Assembly (NCBI RefSeq): GCF_021648885.1
Contig: NZ_JAKJHZ010000003.1
Coordinates: forward strand, 434,001 to 498,000
Source: Nocardioides potassii
GTDB taxonomy: Bacteria > Actinomycetota > Actinomycetes > Propionibacteriales > Nocardioidaceae
Length of the DNA stretch: 64,000 nt
Direction of reading: 5' to 3'
Positions 25,303 to 33,730 of the stretch are shown in pieces. Within the stretch, counting starts at the first letter, position 1. Every line of letters begins with the position of its first letter. Made by a program: the position numbers and the translations under genes. The notes under the pieces are model-generated. The model saw only the letters and a list, made by a program, of their open reading frames with translations, had not been told where the DNA came from and did no database searches.

Positions 25303-25896
25303 ATGACCTACACCCCTGAGAAGCCCCCGATCGCCGAGAGCAGCGAGGAGCTCCTCGCCCGGATCCCCGGGTGGGGTGCCGACCTCGACCCCGCCGACCG
25401 GCCGTCGGTGCCGCGGGAGCAGTTCGACCCGACACTCTCCGGAGCGCACTGGAAGCACCCCGAGCGCCAGCCCGAGAAGTGGCCGCGCGAACGATCAGTC
25501 GAGCACACCCAGCTGCCCCCGGTGTTCGGCACCGCGCAACCACCCCGTGGCGTGTCCGGCGCCATCCGCAAGCTGTCCTACGCCCGCTACAGCGAGGGCC
25601 AGGCCGCGCACTGGCTGCTGCTCATCGCCGCCGACCGGGTGGACACGCTCGAGAGCGCGCTGCGGTCGTTCGTGACGCTCCACCCGGACAACCCGATCAC
25701 CCAGACGGGAGTGCGCGCCGAGATCACGCACCACGGCGTTCGCTCCCGCCTGGGGCGCAAGCGCACCGACGTCAAGCACCACTGGATGGACCCCCTCATC
25801 GTGGGTGCGCCCTGGGTCGCGGGTGCGGTCTTGACGAGGAGGCTGGTACGTCGGCTGCGCCGGTCGTCGCGTTCGGTGAACACGCCTCCGGCCTGA
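25303..25896 (+). CDS. hypothetical protein, end of dehydrogenase operon
   Basis: 197 residues, not recognised. The N-terminal third is polar and Pro-rich (GWGADLDPADRPSVPRE). The middle (SYARYSEGQAAHWLLLIAADR, TLESALRSFVTLHPDNP) looks folded and helical. The C-terminus has one weak hydrophobic stretch (LIVGAPWVAGAVL) then an Arg-rich tail, as in a tail-anchored membrane protein. CAGGAGCC lies upstream of ATG25303. It follows the third dehydrogenase by 52 bases on the same strand. Confidence 0.7.
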   Translation: MTYTPEKPPIAESSEELLARIPGWGADLDPADRPSVPREQFDPTLSGAHWKHPERQPEKWPRERSVEHTQLPPVFGTAQPPRGVSGAIRKLSYARYSEGQAAHWLLLIAADRVDTLESALRSFVTLHPDNPITQTGVRAEITHHGVRSRLGRKRTDVKHHWMDPLIVGAPWVAGAVLTRRLVRRLRRSSRSVNTPPA

Positions 25897-25962
25897 AGGT
25901 AAATTCGCGGACGTGCCTGGAGCATGGCGCGACGATGGCCCTGGGCCGGAGGGAAGAGAGCG

Positions 25963-26937
25963 GTGCAGGATCGTCAGGAGGTCCGGCGGGTCACGGGCAG
26001 GACCGAGGATCCGCGTGAGGCCGAGGCCGTCATCGCCGCCGCCTACCTCCCCAGCTCCGTCGAGCGGATCGGCGCAGGCCCGCTCGCGCTGCGCCTGGAC
26101 TCGCTCGAGCTCGACTCCGCGACCGTGGGGCTCGTCTCCTTCGGCGCCGAGAGCCGGCTGCGGACGAGCGAGGCCACGAACTACCACGTCAACGTCCCGG
26201 TCACGGGTCAGGTCGTGAGCAGCGCGGGCGGCGGGCCGAGGACCCGGGCCCGCTCCGGTCAGGCGACGGTCTTCATGCCGGACCGACCGGCCGACATCCG
26301 TTGGGGACAGGGTGCCAGCCAGCTGTGCCTGATGCTTCCGAAGGACACCGTCGAGCGCGAGCTCGAGGAGCTGCTGGGGCGGTCCGTCACACGTCCGGTC
26401 GTGTTCGAGCCCGAGATGGACCTGTCCGGACCGGCGGGGCGAGGCTGGCGTGCCTCGCTCGACGTCCTCGTGGGCGAGCTGACCCACGGGCCGCACCTGC
26501 TCGCCCACCGTCGTGCGGCTCGCCAGCTCGAGCGGCTCATGGTCGACGGCCTGCTCCTGGCCCAGCCGCACACCTACTCCGCCGAGCTCGAGCGACGTGC
26601 GGCACCCTCGGCCAACCGGTCCGTCCAGGCGGCACGGGACCTGCTGGAGGAGCGTCCCGAGGAGCCCTGGTCCACGACGTCGCTGGCGCGAGCGGTGCAC
26701 GTGAGCGTGAGGTCGCTGCAGGAGGGGTTCGCGACGCACGTCGGAGTCCCGCCCATGACCTACCTCCAGCAGGTGCGCCTGCGTCGGGTCCGCGAGCTGC
26801 TGGTCGACGGGTCCCCGGCCGCGACGACCGTGTCGTCCGCCGCTGCTGCGGTCGGCCTGTCCCACCGCGGCCGGTTCGCGGCGGCCTACCGCCGCGAGTT
26901 CGGCGAGTCGCCTGCGGAGACGCTGCGCCGCACCTGA
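25963..26937 (+). CDS. AraC-family transcriptional regulator
   Basis: 324 residues. The N-terminal ~190 form an AraC-binding-like cupin domain (SFGAESRLRTSEATNYHVNVP, ATVFMPDRPADIRW). The C-terminal ~100 contain the two HTH motifs (TTSLARAVHVSVRSLQEGF and VSSAAAAVGLSHRGRFAAAYRREFG). GTG25963 follows GGAGGGA at 25948-25954; an in-frame ATG at 25924 would add 13 Arg/Gly-rich residues. Members of this branch bind hydrophobic or catechol-like effectors. It lies immediately downstream of the dehydrogenase operon but a link is not proven. Confidence 0.83.
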   Translation: MQDRQEVRRVTGRTEDPREAEAVIAAAYLPSSVERIGAGPLALRLDSLELDSATVGLVSFGAESRLRTSEATNYHVNVPVTGQVVSSAGGGPRTRARSGQATVFMPDRPADIRWGQGASQLCLMLPKDTVERELEELLGRSVTRPVVFEPEMDLSGPAGRGWRASLDVLVGELTHGPHLLAHRRAARQLERLMVDGLLLAQPHTYSAELERRAAPSANRSVQAARDLLEERPEEPWSTTSLARAVHVSVRSLQEGFATHVGVPPMTYLQQVRLRRVRELLVDGSPAATTVSSAAAAVGLSHRGRFAAAYRREFGESPAETLRRT

Positions 26938-27078
26938 CGGCGTGCTTCTCCCGCCCGGTGCCTCGACGCGGTCCGGCCTGCGCGGACGGTGCGCCGGATC
27001 GCGCAGGCGTTCCCGCGGTTGACGCTGCTGCCCCTCGCGCCCGGGTGAGACTCGGGGTGGGTCCAAGAGGCGGCCCTC

Positions 27079-27145
27079 GTGGTGCCTTGCGCGTCCGTTC
27101 CCCCACCGGCCGCAAGGCACCACCACGCCCACGGGAGGCCTCCCG
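27079..27145 (+). other. two hairpins in the leader of the histidine-kinase-like gene
   Basis: A 13-bp perfect stem (27079-27091 with 27111-27123, 19-base loop) is followed 8 bases later by the palindrome CGGGAGGCCTCCCG (27132-27145), which ends just before the GAGGAG ribosome site. The first may end AraC transcription; together they could be a paired-hairpin regulatory leader, the arrangement ANTAR proteins recognise. Confidence 0.4.
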
Positions 27146-27160
27146 AGCGAGGAGACAGTC

Positions 27161-27847
27161 GTGCGTGACGTCGTGGAATGGGTGCACCACAACCTCAAGA
27201 CCCCGCTGGCCGCCCTGCTGGGGCACGCGGACCTGGTCGACCTCGACGGGGCCGAGCTGCCGGAGCACGTCCGCTCCTCGATCGAAGGGATGCGACGCGC
27301 GGGCGCACGACTCGACGAGGTGGTGTTCGCCGTCTGCGACCTCATCGACATCGCGTGTGCAGACACACGTCACCTCCAGCTCGTCGACCTCTCCGAGCTC
27401 GTGGCCGAGGAGCTGTCCGCCTGCATGGACGCCGCTGTGCGTGCCGGCGTCCGGCTCAGCTTCCGCGGCGTCGAGGGAGCGCTGTGCACCGGCGATCCCT
27501 CGGCCCTGGGACGGGCGGTCCGGGCGTTGCTCGAGCACGCCGTGGGCGAGGCTGCTCCCGGGACGGAGGTCGAGGTCCGGACGACCCCCACGGATCGTGG
27601 CGTTCGCGTCACCGTCGTACGCCGTTCGCCCGGTGTGCCGCCGTTCGCGCAGGAGCGGGCCGCTGGCGCGGATGGCCTGGAAGACAGTTGCTCCCGCCAC
27701 CTGTCCGGGACGGGGTTCGGGGTCGTGCTCGCGTCGACGGTCGCCAGCGTCCACGGTGGCCGCGTGCGGGTCGGCGGGCCCGAGGACGAGGCGGTGCTGC
27801 AGATGGACCTGCCCGCGGACGATGATCGGACGCCAACCGGGGCGTGA
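27161..27847 (+). CDS. short histidine-kinase-like protein without sensor domain
   Basis: 228 residues. It begins directly with a dimerisation/phosphoacceptor helix (VHHNLKTPLAALLGHADL, the H-box being H-x-L-K-T-P). An ATPase domain follows with a recognisable G2 box (GTGFGVVLASTVASVHGGRV). The N-box is degenerate (ALGRAVRALLEHAV lacks the usual N) and the D-box is not evident, so kinase activity is doubtful. No membrane segment or sensor domain and no response regulator lies beside it. GAGGAG precedes GTG27161 by 6 bases. Confidence 0.7.
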   Translation: MRDVVEWVHHNLKTPLAALLGHADLVDLDGAELPEHVRSSIEGMRRAGARLDEVVFAVCDLIDIACADTRHLQLVDLSELVAEELSACMDAAVRAGVRLSFRGVEGALCTGDPSALGRAVRALLEHAVGEAAPGTEVEVRTTPTDRGVRVTVVRRSPGVPPFAQERAAGADGLEDSCSRHLSGTGFGVVLASTVASVHGGRVRVGGPEDEAVLQMDLPADDDRTPTGA

Positions 27848-27895
27848 TGTCGAGGCACGTGAGGTGCAGCGGTCGACGCCGCACGAGCTCGGCAG

Positions 27896-27941
27896 GCTCA
27901 CCCCGGCCGCCTCACGGGGGCGGAGGTCGGCCGGGGTGAGC
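27896..27941. terminator. 13-bp hairpin between convergent genes
   Basis: Arms 27896-27908 and 27929-27941 pair perfectly around a 20-base loop. It lies between the kinase-like gene and the convergent Gly/Pro/Met-rich protein gene and can serve both. Confidence 0.75.
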
Positions 27942-27958
27942 GATCGTGGGAACCCAGG

Positions 27959-28465
27959 TCAGCTGTTGAGGCTCGAGGTGTCGGAGCCGGAGGTCGCCCC
28001 GCTGTCGGTCCCGGTGCCGGAGTCGCCGTCCGGCACTCCGTCGCCGTCGAAGTCGGGCTGCTGACCGGTGCCGTCCTGGGTGGTCCCGCCGCCGTCCTGG
28101 GTGGTGCCTCCCATCGGGCCGCCCGGCATCTGCCCGCCCATCTGTCCGCCGTCCAGGTCGCCCATCGGACCGCCGGGCATCTGGCCGTCACCGGGGAAGC
28201 CCCGACCGCCGGAGCCGTCGGTGGTCTGGGTGCTGGTGGTGGTGGCGGCGTCGTCGGTGCCGACGGCGTACCCGGCGCCGAAGCCGGCACCGCCGACCGC
28301 GAGCCCGGCGACGACCGCGCCGGCGGCGATCACCGTGCGCCCGCGGGGCAGCCGGTCGCGCCAGGTGCGCCGTCCGGCGGGGACGGCCGGGTCGTACGTC
28401 GGCGAGCTGGCCGCCGCGGCCGGGGTGGTCGAGGGGGCGTCGGGGAGCTGGGGTGCGTCGTTCAT
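27959..28465 (-). CDS. membrane-anchored Gly/Pro/Met-rich protein
   Basis: 168 residues. A polar Pro/Ala-rich N-terminus is followed by one membrane helix (VIAAGAVVAGLAVGGAGFGAG, residues ~45-68). Outside comes a low-complexity region with repeated MPGGPMG and GGQMGG units, then DFDGDGVPDGDS, which resembles an Asp-rich calcium-binding loop. ATG28465 has AAGGAA upstream. It is the last gene of a four-gene leftward operon. The same GGPMGG motif ends the neighbouring carbohydrate-binding lipoprotein. Function unknown. Confidence 0.75.
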   Translation of the reverse strand: MNDAPQLPDAPSTTPAAAASSPTYDPAVPAGRRTWRDRLPRGRTVIAAGAVVAGLAVGGAGFGAGYAVGTDDAATTTSTQTTDGSGGRGFPGDGQMPGGPMGDLDGGQMGGQMPGGPMGGTTQDGGGTTQDGTGQQPDFDGDGVPDGDSGTGTDSGATSGSDTSSLNS

Positions 28466-28520
28466 GGAAGTTCCTTCGTGGGTCGGAGGGGTGGAGTGGT
28501 GGTCGGGGTGGGTCATCGGG

Positions 28521-30050
28521 TCAGCCGCCCATCGGGCCGCCGTGCCCGCCGGCGGGCGCCTCGCCCGCGGTGACCTCGGTCGCGGTGCCGGCGACGGTGA
28601 CGGTGTAGGTCTCGCCCGAGGTGATGTCGGCGGAGGAGTAGACGACGGAGGCGAAGTCCTTCCGGACCGTGTACGACGCGACCTCGGTGCCGTCGGCGTC
28701 GGTGATCACCACGTCCGAACCGGCCGCGGCCGTGCTGCCGAGCGCCGTGGCGATCCAGCCCTGGGCGGAGTCGGCGGACGGGGCCACCATCATCCCGGAG
28801 CTGCCGGTGGCCATCAGCGTGCCGCCGGTGACCTCGAAGGCGCCGTTGACGTCGAGCGCTCCGTTGCCGTCGGTGGTGGGTCCGTAGACCACGATGTCGC
28901 CGCCGGTGATCGTGGCGTTGCCGTTGGAGTCGAGGCCGTCGCCGCTGGCCCACACCTCGAGGGTGCCGCCGTTGACGTACAGGTCGACTGAGGTGTCGGC
29001 GGCCATCTCGCCTCCGGGCTGTCCGTCGGTCTGCGCGCTGTCGTCGGAGCTCGCCGCGTTGACGCCGTCGTCGGCCGAGTGCAGCTCGACGTCGCCGTCG
29101 TCGATGATGATGAGCGACCCCTCGAGCGCCTCGTTGGACTCGGCCACGTCCACGGTGCCGCCGCTGACGAGCACCTGGACGCCCTTGATGCCGTCGTCCT
29201 CGGACGTGACGGTGAGCGAGCCGCCCTGGATCAGCACGAAGCCGGCTCCGGCGTCCTCGGTGTTGTCGGACGTGAAGGTGTCGCCAGCCGCGTCGACGGT
29301 GACGGTGCCGTCGGCCAGGACGAGGTAGTCCTTGCCGATGATGCCGTCGTCGACCGACGTCACGTCGATCGTTCCGCCGGTGATGACCAGCCCGTCCTTG
29401 CCGACGATGCCGTTGTTGCTGTTGCCGGTCACCGTGAGCGATCCGGTGCCGCCGATGGTCAGGTCGGCGGTCGAGTAGAGCGTGCCGGTCGGTGCGTCGT
29501 CGCCCGCGTCTTCGTAGGTCGTCGCGTCGGCCAGGCTGTTGTCGCTGCCGTCGGCGAGGACGACCACGACCGACTCCGCATCGACGACGTCGATCGCGGC
29601 GGTGCTCTCGGACGTGATCGAGGCGTCGTCGAGCACGAGCCGTACGACGCCGTCGCCGGCGCTGTCGACGACGACCTGGCCGGTCAGCTCGCCGGAGAGC
29701 ACGTAGGTGCCGGCGGCCGAGATGGTGACCGTGCCGCCGTCGACCGTGACCGCGTGGCCGTCGGACGTGGCGGTGCTGCCGTCGAGGGTGATGGCGGTCG
29801 CGTCGGCCTCGTCGTAGGAGGTGTCGCCGGTCTCGACCGCGACGTCGTCGGCGAGCGCCTCGTCGACGGTCGTCCCGTCTGAGGTGGCGACGGCGCTCGA
29901 CGAGGTCGAGCTGCTCGCGGACGTCGTGGTCGCGGTGTCGGCGGCCACCGAGGCGCCGCAGCCGGCGAGCAGGAAGACGGCCGCGGTGCCGGCGAGCGCC
30001 TGGCGGATCCGGGTGGAAGTGGGGAGCCGAGTGGATCGAGAGGGGCGCAT
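28521..30050 (-). CDS. carbohydrate-binding lipoprotein, Cthe_2159-like
   Basis: 509 residues. The signal peptide ends in a lipobox (FLLAGC), so it is anchored on the outer face of the membrane. After a Ser/Thr linker it is a repetitive beta-solenoid with Asp-rich turns (SVDDGIIGKDYLVLADG, SEDDGIKGVQVLVSGG, SADDGVNAASSDD). That is the pattern of the Cthe_2159 family, which binds acidic polysaccharide and calcium in Clostridium thermocellum. The C-terminus ends GGHGGPMGG. It sits between a glycosyltransferase and the Gly/Pro/Met-rich protein, opposite a CotH gene. Confidence 0.8.
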   Translation of the reverse strand: MRPSRSTRLPTSTRIRQALAGTAAVFLLAGCGASVAADTATTTSASSSTSSSAVATSDGTTVDEALADDVAVETGDTSYDEADATAITLDGSTATSDGHAVTVDGGTVTISAAGTYVLSGELTGQVVVDSAGDGVVRLVLDDASITSESTAAIDVVDAESVVVVLADGSDNSLADATTYEDAGDDAPTGTLYSTADLTIGGTGSLTVTGNSNNGIVGKDGLVITGGTIDVTSVDDGIIGKDYLVLADGTVTVDAAGDTFTSDNTEDAGAGFVLIQGGSLTVTSEDDGIKGVQVLVSGGTVDVAESNEALEGSLIIIDDGDVELHSADDGVNAASSDDSAQTDGQPGGEMAADTSVDLYVNGGTLEVWASGDGLDSNGNATITGGDIVVYGPTTDGNGALDVNGAFEVTGGTLMATGSSGMMVAPSADSAQGWIATALGSTAAAGSDVVITDADGTEVASYTVRKDFASVVYSSADITSGETYTVTVAGTATEVTAGEAPAGGHGGPMGG

Positions 30051-30093
30051 GGGAGCGGCCTTTCAGGAGCTGGCGAGAAGGAGGTGGCCGGTG

Positions 30094-31218
30094 TCAGCGG
30101 CTGGTGGAGTCGACTGTGGTGGACGTGCCTGTCGGGGAGGTGGGCCGGCGTTGTGAGCCTCCTGTGAGGGCACCCGGTGCCCGGAAGACGAACGCCCGCT
30201 GGGCCGCGAAGCTCGTCGACACCAGTGCGAGCTCGGTGAGGACCTTGGCCGGCAGGAGCGCGATCCCGGACGCGTCGAGGGCGCTCAGCAGCAGGAAGTT
30301 GAGGCCGAGCAGCGCCGTCGCAAGGGCGGCGTACCTCGCCGCGGCGACGCGGGTGCGGATCCGGTGCTCCTCGTCGAAGACGAGACGCCGGTTGACGACG
30401 AAGTTCACACCCGCGCTGGTGATCCGGGCGCCGACCACGGACAGCAGCAGGTCGCCGGTGAGGGCCTGCAGCGCAAGCAGCGCGATCGTGTCGATGGCGA
30501 AGGCGGCGAGCGAGGAGGCGAGGAACGCCAGAAGCGGTGCGTAGACCCGCCAGGAGTCCACGACCGGCCGGAAGTGCGACGAGGCGTTGTCCTCGAGGTA
30601 GATCGTGGCGATCGGAAGCACGTCGAGCGCGATGCCGGATCGTCCCGCGCGGAGCAGGACCTGCATCTCGTACTCGTAGCGTTCGCCGGGCACGCCGCAC
30701 GCCCACGCGAGCAGGCCGGCCGGGATGCCGCGCAGGCCCGTCTGGGTGTCGGGGACGCGGGTGCGGGCAGCGGCCGCGAACAGCCAGCAGGTCACGCTGT
30801 TGCCGATGCGGCTGCGCACGGGCACCGGTCCCTCGAAGGTGCGGGTGCCGAGGACGAGGCGTCGGGCGTCGGGATCGTCGACCAGGCGCTCGCCGACCGC
30901 GACGATGTCGGCCAGCGCGTGCTGGCCGTCGGCGTCCGCGCAGACCACTGGCGAGCCGGTGCGGTGCGCCGCGGCGTGGGCGAGGCCGGCCTTGAGGGCT
31001 GCGCCCTTGCCGCAGTTGACGGGCAGGGTGACGACCTGGGCGCCCGCCGCGCCCACCTGCGCGAAGCGGTCGTCGTACGCCGCTCCGGATCCATCGTCGA
31101 CGACGAGGACCTGCCAGTCCGGGCGGGCCGCGCGCAGGTCGGCGACGACCTGCACCAGTGCCGCGCCGGGACGGAAGGCAGGCACGAGGACGGTGGGGCC
31201 GGGCTGGACCGACGACAC
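30094..31218 (-). CDS. GT2 glycosyltransferase fused to GtrA-like membrane domain
   Basis: 374 residues. Residues 1-215 form a family-2 glycosyltransferase domain: VLVPAFRPG, VLVVDDGSG, and CADADGQHALAD with the metal-binding DxD. About 130 residues with four hydrophobic helices follow, matching GtrA/DPMS flippase-like proteins (SVVGARITSAGVNFVVNRRLVF). Such fusions make or translocate lipid-linked sugars. The start GTG31218 lies 3 bases after the preceding stop. Its place in the cluster suggests glycan supply for the surface proteins, which is inference. Confidence 0.83.
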   Translation of the reverse strand: MSSVQPGPTVLVPAFRPGAALVQVVADLRAARPDWQVLVVDDGSGAAYDDRFAQVGAAGAQVVTLPVNCGKGAALKAGLAHAAAHRTGSPVVCADADGQHALADIVAVGERLVDDPDARRLVLGTRTFEGPVPVRSRIGNSVTCWLFAAAARTRVPDTQTGLRGIPAGLLAWACGVPGERYEYEMQVLLRAGRSGIALDVLPIATIYLEDNASSHFRPVVDSWRVYAPLLAFLASSLAAFAIDTIALLALQALTGDLLLSVVGARITSAGVNFVVNRRLVFDEEHRIRTRVAAARYAALATALLGLNFLLLSALDASGIALLPAKVLTELALVSTSFAAQRAFVFRAPGALTGGSQRRPTSPTGTSTTVDSTSR

Positions 31219-31221
31219 GGC

Positions 31222-32163
31222 TCAGCCCTTGATGTAGAGGATGTCGGAGGTGCCGCGCTCGCCGCCGTTGCTCGGCCGGTTGCGCACCTCGCCGTCGAAG
31301 TAGAACGTCGAGGACCCACCGCCGTCGATGTTGTAGGCGGTGACCGCGCCGAGGCCCTTCATCAGGGTGGCCAGCTCGGTCATCGTCGCGCCGGCGCTGT
31401 AACCGGTGGACCGGCCGTCGACGACCACGACGAGGAGATGGTTGTCCTCGACGACACCGATCGCGGTGCGGGGCTGGTCGCCCTGGATCGAGTGGTTGCC
31501 GAAGTTGGTGTCGACCTCGACGTCGTCGATGCCGTCGAGCACCTCGCCGTCCGCGACGAGCGCAGGGCCGAAGGAGAGGGTGTTCCAGACGCCGGAGTCG
31601 ACGAGGGTCTGCGCATCGGTGGCGGTCTCGTCGTAGAGCTCGACCCGGCCGTCGCGGTAGAACGCCAGTCCCTCGCGTGCGCCGGAGTCGCGCCACACGA
31701 CGCCGTTGCGGATCACCATGCCGGTGTCGCGGAAGCCGTAGTAGTCGCCGTTGACCGCGAAGATCGCGCCGTTCTGCTCGGCGATGTCCGAGGTCTCGTC
31801 GATGATGTTCGTGCCGAACGCGTCGCCGGCGAAGGCCGAGCGGAGGACGGTCGCGTCGCTCAGCACGAGGTCGGCGACGAAGTAGGTGACGGTCGCGTCA
31901 CCGCTGCCGGTCATCACCTCGCGCACGGTCACCGTGGTGCCGTCGGCGCTCCAGCTGTCGTCGGTGAGGACGGCCTGAGAGGTGTCGAGCTCGGTGCCGT
32001 CGCTGCCCTGGCTCGCCTCGTACGCCGACGCGTCCGCCACCTCCACGTGGTCGACGACGTAGCGGTCGAGCGCCCATGCGCCTGTGGCGGTGCCGAGGGT
32101 CAGGGTGGTGAGGCCTCCGATGAGGAAGCCGCGGCGGGTGGAGGTCGGGATGCGTGTCGGCAT
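31222..32163 (-). CDS. exported phosphodiester glycosidase family protein (NAGPA domain)
   Basis: 313 residues. The N-terminus TSTRRGFLIGGLTTLTLGTA is a Tat-type signal with the twin arginine. The body has the NAGPA hallmarks AVNGDYYGFRDTGMVIRNG, RTAIGVVEDNHLLVVVVDG and YNIDGGGSSTFYFDG. The family removes N-acetylglucosamine or other groups from phosphodiesters and includes cell-wall-associated bacterial members. ATG32163 opens the signal; the frame extends to 32259 without conservation. It is first in the leftward operon and divergent from the DUF4956-VTC-CotH operon. Confidence 0.84.
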   Translation of the reverse strand: MPTRIPTSTRRGFLIGGLTTLTLGTATGAWALDRYVVDHVEVADASAYEASQGSDGTELDTSQAVLTDDSWSADGTTVTVREVMTGSGDATVTYFVADLVLSDATVLRSAFAGDAFGTNIIDETSDIAEQNGAIFAVNGDYYGFRDTGMVIRNGVVWRDSGAREGLAFYRDGRVELYDETATDAQTLVDSGVWNTLSFGPALVADGEVLDGIDDVEVDTNFGNHSIQGDQPRTAIGVVEDNHLLVVVVDGRSTGYSAGATMTELATLMKGLGAVTAYNIDGGGSSTFYFDGEVRNRPSNGGERGTSDILYIKG

Positions 32164-32354
32164 GGGGGTCCTGTCGTCGGGGGTCCCCCCGACGGTGCGG
32201 GGCCTCCCTGTCCGACGGCTGTGGCGCGACCGTGCATCTCGTAGGGGTGCGGGACGCACCGGTGGTGGTTCACAGCGCGGGCACAGCGGAGCCGGAGCCG
32301 GCGGACAGCGCGGACCGTGAAGGTCGGGACCACACCGATCCAGAAGGGCATCCC

Positions 32355-32954
32355 ATGAACTCCACCTACCTCCTCGCGGCCGTGGACCTCCTCGCCGTCG
32401 TCGTCCTCGCCGTGGCCGTCTACTACCCGCGCCACCGGCGCGCCGACCTCGTCACCGCCTTCATCGCGGTCAACGTCGGCGTCCTGGCCGTCACGATCGT
32501 GCTGTCCGGCAGCGCGGCCACGGTCGGGCTGGGGATCGGGCTGTTCGGTGTGCTGTCGATCATCCGCCTGCGGTCCGACGAGCTGGGGCAGCACGAGATC
32601 GCGTACTACTTCGCCTCGCTCGCGATCGGGCTGATCGGTGGTCTCGGCACCGCCGACCTCGTCCTCTCGATCTCGCTGATGGCCGTCCTGGTGGGCGTGC
32701 TGGCCGCCGCGGACAGCCGCCTCCTCCACAGCAGCACGCTGCGTCAGGTGATCGTGCTGGACGCCGCCATCACGGACGAGGCGTCGCTCGTCGAGCGGCT
32801 CGAGCTGCTGCTCGACGCGCGCGTGGTCCGGGTGACGCCGGTGCGCACGGACTTGGTGAACGACGCGACCACCGTGGAGGTGCACTACGTCGCACCGCGT
32901 GGCCCCGCAGTACCCGCCACCGAGCGGCGCAGCGTCGCGGCGGTGACGCGATGA
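32355..32954 (+). CDS. DUF4956 membrane protein
   Basis: 199 residues with about four to five membrane helices in the first 125 residues (LLAAVDLLAVVVLAVAVYY, IAVNVGVLAVTIVLSGS, GIGLFGVLSIIRLRSDE, ASLAIGLIGGLGTADLVL), then a ~70-residue cytoplasmic alpha/beta domain. The GLGIGLFGVLSIIRLRSDEL region is the signature of DUF4956. The family is often found next to VTC-domain and CotH genes, as here. ATG32355 follows AGAAGGG. The stop overlaps the next start in ATGA. Confidence 0.85.
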   Translation: MNSTYLLAAVDLLAVVVLAVAVYYPRHRRADLVTAFIAVNVGVLAVTIVLSGSAATVGLGIGLFGVLSIIRLRSDELGQHEIAYYFASLAIGLIGGLGTADLVLSISLMAVLVGVLAAADSRLLHSSTLRQVIVLDAAITDEASLVERLELLLDARVVRVTPVRTDLVNDATTVEVHYVAPRGPAVPATERRSVAAVTR

Positions 32955-33730
32955 CGGTCCTCGGCCGCCTCCCCGCGGTGACGCTCGGCGAGGTGAACAC
33001 CGAGGCCGCACTGCTGACCAGGATCGATCGCAAGTACGTCCTCCCTGCCGACGACCTCGACGCCGTCCTGACCGGCATCCCGGGCCTGCGCGCCCTCGAG
33101 ATCGACGGCCGACGCAGCTCGCGCTACGAGTCGACGTACCTCGACACGGTCGACCTCGACAGCTGGAGCGGTGCAGCGCACCGCAGGCGCCGCCGCTGGA
33201 AGGTCCGGACCCGCACCTACGCCGACACCGGCGAGCGGTGGCTGGAGGTGAAGACCCGCGGGCCGCGCGGCACCACGGTGAAGGAGCGACTGCCCCACCC
33301 GGGCCACGACGACCTCGGCGTGCCGTCCTGCGCCGACGCCTGGGTCCGCGACCGGCTCGGAGCGGCGCACGTCCACGACGTCGATCCCGGTGAGCTCGTC
33401 GCGACGCTCCGCACGAGCTATCGGCGTACGACGGTGCTGCTCGACGACGGCGCCGGACGGGCCACGATCGACCGCGACCTCCGCTGGACCTCGCCCCACG
33501 GCAGTGCGGCGGTCGACCAGGTGCTGGTCGTGGAGACCAAGGCGACCACGGCCCGGCCCGGTCCGCTCGACCGTCGGCTGTGGGAGCTCGGCCACCGACC
33601 TGTGCGCATCAGCAAGTACGGCACCGGGCTCGCCCTCCTCACCCCCGACCTCCAGCGCAACCGCTGGCACCGGGTCACCTCCCGACACCTCGCCGACCAC
33701 CTCACGATCCACCAAGGAGTGCTCTCATGA
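32951..33730 (+). CDS. VTC-domain (polyphosphate polymerase-like) protein
   Basis: 259 residues, a tunnel-fold VTC domain by itself. Basic and acidic residues lining the tunnel in yeast Vtc4 have counterparts: TRIDRKYVLP, YESTYLDT, RRRRWKVRTRTY, WLEVKTR, VKERLP, SYRRTTVL, VVETKA and SKYGTGLALL. Vtc4 makes polyphosphate from ATP; bacterial stand-alone domains are uncharacterised. No membrane segment, so it acts at the cytoplasmic face, perhaps bound to the DUF4956 protein with which it is translationally coupled. The CotH gene overlaps its stop in ATGA. Confidence 0.87.
   Translation: MTVLGRLPAVTLGEVNTEAALLTRIDRKYVLPADDLDAVLTGIPGLRALEIDGRRSSRYESTYLDTVDLDSWSGAAHRRRRRWKVRTRTYADTGERWLEVKTRGPRGTTVKERLPHPGHDDLGVPSCADAWVRDRLGAAHVHDVDPGELVATLRTSYRRTTVLLDDGAGRATIDRDLRWTSPHGSAAVDQVLVVETKATTARPGPLDRRLWELGHRPVRISKYGTGLALLTPDLQRNRWHRVTSRHLADHLTIHQGVLS

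Noticed and set aside
30364..32244. A 626-codon plus-strand open frame opposite the glycosyltransferase and NAGPA genes
   Set aside because: Antisense shadow without recognisable domains; the opposite strand encodes two clear families.
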